Assembly: GCA_973895155.1 (NCBI GenBank)
Contig: OZ316891.1
Coordinates: 6,200,001-6,264,000, forward strand
Origin: Marsupella aquatica
Lineage: Eukaryota > Marchantiophyta
Length of the DNA: 64,000 nt
Reading direction: 5' to 3'
Part shown: piece by piece, positions 56,409 to 64,000 of the stretch
How positions within the stretch are numbered: the stretch's first letter is position 1
Layout: every line of letters starts with the position of its first letter
Translations under genes and position numbers: made by a program
Notes under the pieces: model-generated
The model's database searches: none
What the model saw: only the letters and a program-made list of their open reading frames with translations
Told to the model about the DNA's origin: nothing

Positions 56409-56416
56409 AATTTATA
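56409..56416 (-). promoter_or_regulatory. Possible TATA box of the IRG-like gene
   Basis: TATAAATT on the minus strand, about 32 bases before the ATG at 56377. If used, the leader would be only a few bases long, so translation might start at the next ATG (56368) or the match may be chance. Confidence 0.3.
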
Positions 56417-56858
56417 AGGCAGACGTTGTTCTAGAGTACTGCGAGGGACTGTCCACAAATTACAGCAGCAGAAAGCAGGAGATCAAAGACGGTACAGGAA
56501 GGTGGCAGACAGACACGGACGAAACCGCACCGAGCTGATGTGCATGCAACGAACCCCGCCTCAGGTACAGGATGGTATCCAAACTTTGTTACCACAATAT
56601 TGGCGAGGTCTCTGCAGCTCGATCGCAAGACGGCACCCAAGCCAACCCACGCCACGCCAAAGCTCAGATCAGCTCACTCCCCCGGCCCAGCCTCGGTGAC
56701 AGACACAAGGAGTACAGGCCTCCCTCCACCTTTGTCACTTATCAATGGAGATCATTCGCGACGGGAAGACACAGAAGATCGAGGTTCAATAACCTTTAAC
56801 GATTACGTACAGTACTTCTGTCTGTTTCGGTGATTGAAACTGTACATGGCTGTAACAC

Positions 56859-57201
56859 TTAGAGTGAAAGTTTCACGATTGGATTCGGTGAAAAAATGTT
56901 GAGTGAATCATAGATTAGAGTGAAAGTTTCACGGTGGCAGTAAACAATGTGGCGAATCCCTGGTGACTTACATGACTTTAATAGCTTAGAGTGAAAGTGT
57001 CTTTGTAGCAGACTTAAATGACTCTAATAGCTTAGAGTGAGTTTCACGATTGCAGTAAACGACGTTGCAGTGACGAATCCCTGGTGCCTTACATGACTGT
57101 AAGCTAGCTTAGAGTGAAGTTTTCACGACAGCAGACCATGACTACAACCGCATAGAGTGAAAGCTTCACGATAGCTTAGAGTGAAAGTTTCACGATATCA
57201 G
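56859..57201 (-). promoter_or_regulatory. Seven-copy palindromic motif array upstream of the IRG-like gene
   Basis: CTTAGAGTGAAAGTTTCACG, or close variants, occur at 56859, 56915, 56985, 57031, 57108, 57152 and 57175. The core GTGAAAGTTTCAC is a perfect inverted repeat around a G. Longer shared words (GCGAATCCCTGGTG, CTTACATGACT) show that some copies arose by duplication of a larger unit. It begins about 480 bp upstream of the IRG-like ATG. A regulatory role is inference; it may be only a tandem repeat. Confidence 0.6.
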
Positions 57202-58687
57202 TGGAACGATGTTACTCTTGAGAATCCTTCATGACCTGCTCAGATGATATTTTTGGTGACATTATACTTGGCATGTGGTATTGGGGTTACTCGTTTATAT
57301 ATTCTGCCAAAGTGTATTTTTTTATACCGCTTTTAAGTAGGTTGCCAGTAAAGATGCTTAAAATAACAATACTGCCACTACTTATTATGTATTTGTAAAT
57401 ATGCCACACTTTTGCTCTACGGTTACTTGGGTTAAGCATAATGCCACATGTTTCTTCACAACTGGATCTGATTTCTGTAAAGGTTATTTTCGGTAGGTTG
57501 AAACTTCACTTGCTTGCAGTACGTTTCACTGCGGTGTGGGGGAATTTTCATTTGAGAAACAGAGCAGACCTGCTGCTGTTATGTGGATCCGCTTTGATTT
57601 AATAACAGAGAAAGACAACACAGAACATGAAAGCAACACGAGAATGAAAAGCAACACGAGAAACAAAAGGAATGCTTGTCGCTCAGGTTGTCGTGTGGGG
57701 TGTTGATCAGCGAAATGCAAAGGGAAAGGGAATTGAGCAGTGTGGAAGCTTGATCAGCAAACTCAGCTTGATCAAAGCTCATAGGGATCAGCAAAAGGAA
57801 TTCTGGGAGCATCAAATTTAGGGTGCATGAACGGTTCTTCAAGTTTGATGATCTCTCTCAATTCAGTGATCAGTTTGGTTCTTCGGTTCGGTGATCAGTT
57901 TGCTTCGATGATCGGCTGATGCAAAAATTCTGCAGCGCAACAATTTCTGGAGTGGAACGCAACATCGTGTTCTCAAGCTGCTCTTGAATTCTCTTTGATT
58001 TTAAGTTTTTTAGTGAATACTCAGTTTATTCCCCTTAATTTTCAAATTGCTCCCTATCCACATACTTTTCATTGAACTGCTCTCTCTTTATTGTGTTGCT
58101 TTTGTATGAGACCCACCAGCAATTCATTTGAAAGAGCCTTAACTCTCAATACTACTTGTCGCTTTGAGGACGACTATGGCTGTCAATAAGTCCACTAATA
58201 ATCAAACCGTAAAATGGATTTAGTCCTGGGACCTACTACAGTCCTTGATTTTCGCATGCCAAAAGCAAATCTTAGCATTTAATCCAGAGATAATTTGGTG
58301 ACGCACCGCAGACATAACATTACCCGAGCATCAATCGGATTCGTACAAAAAATAAGTAATGCTTGAAAATTTCTAGAAGTCGTTGTAACTCTCCTCCCCT
58401 AAATCCTCTACCTCACAGGGAACCTGTGGATAAGTGGTAACAAAAAGGGCTGCTTTTAGAAAATTGGTTTCTACACTAAAGAGCAATTCGAACGGCTAAA
58501 AATCTCAACACTTGGAACTATGTTAGAACTGGAAGGAAGCAGATGATGCACGAACTTTAACGCGTGATATCTCCATACAACAGGGGTCGTTCAGCAATTG
58601 CAACGAATGTAGTTCTAGCAGGTTTGAGCCAGATTCCAGCAAGTCTGACTGGAGCCAGTTGTCAAGCTTTGATTGTCTTTTCCAGAT
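57202..58687. other. Intergenic, no supported gene
   Basis: No domain-bearing frame. Words such as GATCAGTTTGSTTC and AGAAAGCAACACGAGAA repeat loosely near 57620-57920. Confidence 0.45.
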
Positions 58688-59263
58688 TCACAATTCATAC
58701 TCGTTGTGGAGGACCGAGGAGAGGAGACTAAGAGCTCCACAGTTCATCATCTTCCACTCAAGACCCAGTTCGCAGGCTTTAGGGACGGTCGCTGGACGAA
58801 GCAATCCATCACTACCGCCAAAAGGGGAGCTGGAATTCCCTTGTGCCCAGGTAATGTACCGCATGCAGACGTGCTCATCGATCGCTATAGACAGTGATGA
58901 AGCGCTCCGATCCCCACATATATGATCAGATCCACAAGATCGAAAAGGGTACTGAGATGGGCCACTCATAATTGCGTTTTTGCATAGCATGGTGGCTCTG
59001 GATCTCCCTGAGACGTTTTCTGAATCCACTGACATATCTCTGTTTTGTCCACCACACCCAGCACATCTTGCAGACAGTCTTACAATGATAGTGCATGCGG
59101 TGGATACGATAAGTGCAGGATTGGGGCGTCTTCCCGGGAGCCTGCGCTTCGACAAGGTAGACTGTATTGCATTTTGAAGAAGTAAATTAAATGTGACCGA
59201 CGCCATTTTAATGGAATGATTCCCGGGTAAACATGTACTACATGATTGTGAATAACATTGCAT
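58688..59263 (-). CDS. Unrecognised 191-aa ORF, doubtful
   Basis: Open frame from ATG 59263, with an internal ATG (MASVTFNLLLQNAIQSTLSK, about 59206) that would give a Ser/Thr/Arg-rich start like a transit peptide. It has scattered Cys pairs (CAGCGGQ) but no domain I know. It may be a first exon or chance. Confidence 0.22.
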   Translation of the reverse strand: MQCYSQSCSTCLPGNHSIKMASVTFNLLLQNAIQSTLSKRRLPGRRPNPALIVSTACTIIVRLSARCAGCGGQNRDMSVDSENVSGRSRATMLCKNAIMSGPSQYPFRSCGSDHICGDRSASSLSIAIDEHVCMRYITWAQGNSSSPFGGSDGLLRPATVPKACELGLEWKMMNCGALSLLSSVLHNEYEL

Positions 59264-60517
59264 TACAAAAAAAGTTGGAGGTGGGTTCCACTATTTCCCC
59301 CGCCCCACCGATCCCACCAAAGAAAAAGTTCGCTTTTGCTAGAAAAGTTCGTTGCCTCACGGACCAGCTTAATTGAAGGTTGACTACTCACTCTCATTTC
59401 GATTTTCTCTGCTCTAAATTTGATATTTCGAAGCTGTTTGCGGAATTGAAATGACCCTCTCCACCTTCAATGGAAAAATGTATTGTACTAACAATGAAAA
59501 TAATAAATCAACGAAAGAGATTGCTCTAGCTCATTCACTTGACATTGGAAAGATGTGTGATGTATTGGCATCAATTTATTATGCACACGATCAGAAGCAG
59601 AGAGGAGAATAGCAATGAATAGAAAAGATCTTTCGTAAGAATGCGCAGCTTCTGCCCCAGTTTGTGTCAAATTGAGATATCGAAGATAAGACACGTGTCA
59701 AGACAAGATCTGTAAATATATTCATTGTGGGATCCAACGACTTCCATATCTGTTCAATGTTCGGCACTTCGGCAGGTTTTTTGCATGTGTAGAGGATTGC
59801 AGGGCGGGGGGGGAGGTAGTTGGGATTCATTGCGTGCAAATTGCTCTCGATATGGTGGACGGAATGATTGATTAGTTTGAGCACTGGACGACGTAAAACA
59901 GAACTACAATAAACGGAAATCCAGAAGAGTGTGACCTGGTTGCCGCTCTCTCACTCGTCTCAACTTAGCACCACACAGCACAAGTTTAGGGTTTAGGGCG
60001 AGGACATGTTTCACGTCGCGAGAAGTTCATGTGTTTTTTTTATTAATGCAAACATCCTTGGCAACGCTTTGTTTGTTTGGCGTGGGGCGCAGCCACATAA
60101 CCTTTGCTTCTCAATTCAGCATATTCTCTCATGGATCGACGAGGACTCCGAGCTTTCAACACAATGACCTCTGTCTATTCCCTCCTGTTCTGAAGACATG
60201 TCTAGGGGGGGGCAAGCCACCGGCATAAAACTCCCTCCTGTACGACAAGTTGAAAACCTTGATGAAGCCTGAATCGGTATTGGCACAGAGTAGACTCTAC
60301 CTATGTTTACAGCAATTGAACAATTTTTCCATTGATCCTCTTCAGCTAGGTTGCTTGAGTCTTGTCGTGTATAATTACTTTGAACATTACATGCACGTGG
60401 CATAGGTACTAGTCTCCCAGCTTGTTATCTTGCCTTCACTCTGTTTCCATGTGTGAGCTTATTTGGCTAACTCTCTACACAATAGGGTAGCCCAGTGATT
60501 GCACATCAAAATGTGGA
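59264..60517. other. Intergenic, no supported gene
   Basis: Only short frames without domains are seen. Confidence 0.45.
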
Positions 60518-60658
60518 GGTATTTGCTTGATCACCCCCAAAATGAAACACTGTACTTGATAACCCCCTGAGGTCTATCAATGGTCCAGATCTGAGATCGT
60601 AAGGTCCATCAATGGTCCAGATTGGGTAAAAATATTGAGGGGGTTGATTAAGCAAACC
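60518..60658. mobile_element. Small foldback element, about 141 bp
   Basis: The left end GGTATTTGCTTGATCACCCC and the right end (complement GGTTTGCTTAATCAACCCCC) are imperfect inverted repeats of about 22 bp. Inside, TCAATGGTCCAGATC/T occurs twice. No clear target duplication was found. It may be a tiny MITE. Confidence 0.5.
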
Positions 60659-60999
60659 TTTTCCAGAAGGGTGTCTACTAAGCATATCTTTCTAAAAATG
60701 TGACAGTTGCATAGTAATTAGAATTTATAACACTCATTTTGATTTAAACACAAAAGTTAGGTTTCTAATGGTCTGGAATAAAATCTTCCATTGTATATTG
60801 TCACAAATTTTGATATGCAATTACTGGGAGGAAAAGGTTGGTGTGCAAAAAGTGGATATTTTCCTCTACTAACAGTAGTGCAATGCCATAAGTAATGGCG
60901 GTAAATTTCATTTTTTTAATTTAGAAATAAAGTATACACTGACAAATCAATGTTGTACATCAAAATGATAAAATATTCCTAACATATGCAGTACATCCC
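60659..60999. other. AT-rich spacer, nothing seen
   Basis: No frame or repeat of note. Confidence 0.4.
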
Positions 61000-61653
61000 T
61001 CATTTTGTCTGGGGTCTGGTTGAATAAGTAGACCTCCCAATACCGTGCATGCGTAACGGAGAATGTGGATTGGTGTTGTGGGAATGTGAGGAACGAGATT
61101 GTTGTGACTTGTTTCTTGATTTTCCAGGGTATCTTCCACCCATTATAGTTGAAAATTTAGGTCGAAAAGGTTGCCTGCAATGTCTATTTGGCGATAAGCA
61201 CGAAGAACTATAAGATTGGCAGCAAGAGCTAGATTGCCCACCCAAAGCAGGATGTCCAAGAGCAACATCAAGCTGACTACCCAGGGCAGGGCGGCCAAAG
61301 TGTGTTGTTTGAGAGCGAATTATGCTTTGGGGAGGTGGTTGTGAAAGCGGGTGTGTCTCATCAGGGAACTCTGGATGCACATATGGGTTTATCCAAGGGC
61401 TGGGTTGTGGTCTACGAGACTTGTCTCGTTTATAGACCCTCAAACTTTGCATCCATAGAGAAATGTCATCATCACAATAAGGTAAATGGAGGTCCCTTTT
61501 GATCTTTGCTTCACTTCTTTTCATCAAGAAACTTGGAACCACTTCCTGGTCATTTTGCATCGGGGGTTGTGCACCTTGGAGGCGGAGTTTTTGTGACTGT
61601 ATCCATTTTCTAAGGGCAGGGTTACCAGTTGACTTTTCCTTCTTTCGATGCAT
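61000..61653 (-). CDS. Hypothetical 217-aa basic, Pro/Ser-rich protein
   Basis: Open frame from ATG 61653 (MHRKKEKSTGNPALRKW). It is basic and rich in Pro, Ser, Gln and Arg, with an internal near-repeat HFGRPALGSQ...LGHPALGGQ and a His/Ser/Arg tail. I recognise no family. The lack of a hydrophobic core suggests a disordered protein, a single exon of a larger gene, or chance. Nearby spacers give no support. Confidence 0.3.
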   Translation of the reverse strand: MHRKKEKSTGNPALRKWIQSQKLRLQGAQPPMQNDQEVVPSFLMKRSEAKIKRDLHLPYCDDDISLWMQSLRVYKRDKSRRPQPSPWINPYVHPEFPDETHPLSQPPPQSIIRSQTTHFGRPALGSQLDVALGHPALGGQSSSCCQSYSSSCLSPNRHCRQPFRPKFSTIMGGRYPGKSRNKSQQSRSSHSHNTNPHSPLRMHGIGRSTYSTRPQTK

Positions 61654-64000
61654 TTTTAGAGTTTGAGAAGTTAGCCAAATGTGTTAATGCTATCCAATTG
61701 TGGAACAAAGAGTGTTGACCGCTCTTGAAAGCTTACTACAATAGTCAAGAGTACTCCTCCGTATTATCTTGATTGATGTGGGCAGACTTCAGCACCCAAC
61801 AATCACCAAAGTGAACTGGGAGCATCACCAGGATACTTAAAATTTTCACTCTTGAGTCAGCAATGGCTCTTTTTTATGTATGGTGACAACCATCACAACA
61901 GTTAGAAAAAACATATGCAAAGGCTATGATATTTAAATTTGCTAAATACTTCTACAGTAGACTGTACTTTACTAAAGTTGTATCTCCTAAGTTTACTGCT
62001 CTAACTTGTTGTTGTCATATTTAAAGTTAGTAAGCAGGTTAGCCGTGGTGAACAATACTCCAGGCCTGATGTCCACACGATAGATGTTTGTACTTGGATA
62101 CTCTAAAGCGGGGATCTAATATTGGGTGATGTGACCAGCTTCATAGCAGCTATGTTCACTTCAATTCAGATGATAGTTGTTTGAACTTGGACACTTCAAA
62201 GAGATCATTTAAAGTTTGAATAATTGACCAGTTTCATGGTGGCTAATTTGAGCGTGATGAAGAAAATGAATAATGTTTTAATCAGGGTTGTCTAAGAGCT
62301 TCAAACCCAAATAATGGTGGTAAAGTCCATACCATCATTGAAGGTCTTAGCAAGATAGATAGCTTTTAACATTTTTCCGATTGTCTGACTCTAAAACAAG
62401 TTTTGCTTTACCAAAAAAATTGCAGAATGAATGACCAGCAAGCAGACCGAGGGGGGGGGGGGGGAGTAACTAAAGTTTTAACATTAACTGAACGTTTTCA
62501 AAGCACATGAAATTTTGTGTTTTCTTGTCACTATTTTTTGTTAGTAAAGTTGATTGTTCCATCTCAAAAATATATTTAATATTTCAAATGTGTTCAGATT
62601 TATGGGCGCCTATTTAGAGCCTACATTTGTAGTTAGTCAATTTATAGATTATATGCACTTCTTGATAAAAACACATGCACAAGTAAGATAAATTTGAAAT
62701 GTCAGATGATGCCAAGAAGACGACAGTGCTTGCCACGCTTTCCAAAAAACCCAACCAAAAATATAGATGAACAGCCTACAAGAAAAAATTCCAACTGTGC
62801 CCCTTATTGGGCCTCTCCTTTATACCCTGATTTCCTTTATTTTGTGATATGAATGAAATCTCAACAATTTTAATAAACAATTCCAAAACACAAGCTCACA
62901 CTTTTGAGAGAGTTTGACGGCAGTTTAAGTAGACCCGTCCAAGTATAAGTTAGCAGAATGATCGACAAATTCTCACTTAGGCTCACACTTGTCACAGCAA
63001 AACCTGCAGGTCAACATCAAGAGAAGTTCACTGAGCAAGCTTTAGATTTCTTAAGGCTCATGAGATAAATTATTTACGTCATACTGAAAGCTCAATAGCG
63101 AGATAAATTAGTTACATCGGATGTGGGCCTCGGCACTCAATGGCGAGATAAATTAGTTACGTCGGATGTGGGCCACTGCCGAGGCGCTGTGGTATATATC
63201 ACCAGGAAGACATTGAGATATACTATAATTGATATGGTGGATTCCTAATCATGGAACATGGGACCTGTTTTGGTATTGTAGTTGTTCAAAGTTGACCAGA
63301 TGCACATCCTCAAGAAAGAATGGGGGTATGAAGTCTCTTTTATTAGTACAGCAGACAAATAACATCAATGATGGATATCACACAAGTGGAGCTGGGATTA
63401 GGGATATGAATTCTCTTGTTCCATAGATATAACAGAACGTTCTTCGATGGACTTCAAGGCATTCCAAAAGGTATTTACTTTTAATTGTTAACTTCCAGTT
63501 GTGCTGTTGTGGCTTGAGGAGACCATTATTAACAGTTATGTCTTGTTAAACTACCATATATGCTTGTTCATTCATTCTGTTTTGAATTGGACACAAGATT
63601 TGACACTATTCTCATCAAAGTTTTGGGCATCAAGTTAGGTTCACTTGGCACAAACGTGTCATACTTATGTTCAACACATCATGATTGAGGTCATGTCCAT
63701 TTCACATGCTTGTCATGTCCATTTCATATGCTTGGCATGCTGGTTCCTAAAATATATACTTCTAGTACAAATCATGAATGAGATTTCAGCACAACATTCA
63801 AATCAAAGCACCTGATTATTCTAAATTGCTTTCAAGGGGGATTTCAACTGACTTTTCTCATTCTTCCACTTGTTATGGTGCATAATCAACATAGAAAATG
63901 TGACTCCCAATTGGATTTTCGTTTTTTTGTTTTTGACATCATTTTGGTCATTAAAACTGAGAAGCCTCGTCTCCTTTGCTACCGTACTTTAACTCTGTCT
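61654..64000. other. Intergenic, no supported gene
   Basis: AT-rich with a G14 run at 62451-62464. No domain-bearing frame up to the right edge. Confidence 0.45.
63062..63175 (+). repeat. Three-copy short tandem repeat
   Basis: GAGATAAATTAKTTACRTCG starts at 63062, 63100 and 63145; the last two units also share GATGTGGGCC. Confidence 0.75.

Noticed and set aside
56859-57201. Reading the palindromes as interferon-type response elements because GAAA/TTTC are present
   Set aside because: Plants have no IRF factors that I know of, and the spacing does not fit the GAAANNGAAA pattern. The resemblance is probably coincidence.

Overview
The window looks like nuclear DNA of a land plant. It carries plant-type nuclear genes (a SIN3-like co-repressor, a NUDT-type Nudix hydrolase, an F-box/kelch gene, a ZNF598-type E3 ligase), Ty3, Ty1/copia and Helitron relics, a (TC)24 tract just below a TATA box, and an interstitial run of the plant telomere repeat (CCCTAAA). 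I cannot name the species. The compact single-exon genes and an IRG-like GTPase would suit a non-flowering plant, but that is only a guess. There are no bacterial operons, rRNA genes, CRISPR arrays or convincing tRNAs.

Layout. 1-7.8 kb: a broken retroelement-like ORF on the minus strand, then a decayed transposon-type gene (DUF8039-like N-terminal part, DUF7869-like C-terminal part). This gene is split by a 2,112-bp element that contains five 161-bp tandem repeats. 9.3-17.1 kb: a truncated SIN3-like gene (A), a Nudix gene on the minus strand, and a broken F-box/kelch gene. 17.1-24 kb: AT-rich DNA with a second 2,112-bp copy of the same element. 24-42.3 kb: a transposon graveyard with gag- and protease-like Ty3 remains, a Helitron helicase relic capped by telomere repeats, a copia integrase relic, and eight members of one MITE family, seven of them with recognisable 8-bp target duplications. 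An array of six hairpins (41.34-41.83 kb) closes this part. 43.8-56.4 kb is the gene-rich part: a 1,048-aa SIN3-like gene (B) with a large internal repeat array, the ZNF598-type gene, and an IRG-like GTPase on the minus strand with an array of palindromic motifs in its upstream DNA. 57-64 kb holds only weak candidates.

Connections. The 9.3-14 kb and 44-50.2 kb blocks are diverged copies of one segment. Both have a SIN3-like gene, a similar 3' flank and a similar repeat-rich sequence that in block 1 lies upstream of the Nudix gene; block 2 lacks the Nudix gene and block 1 lacks the SIN3 repeat array and HDAC-interaction domain. The most unusual items are SIN3-like gene B with its dimeric repeat array, the IRG-like GTPase with its upstream palindromes, the two equal-length 2,112-bp elements with clean target duplications, the MITE family and the hairpin array. 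All assignments come from reading motifs and comparing segments by eye; no database search was run.
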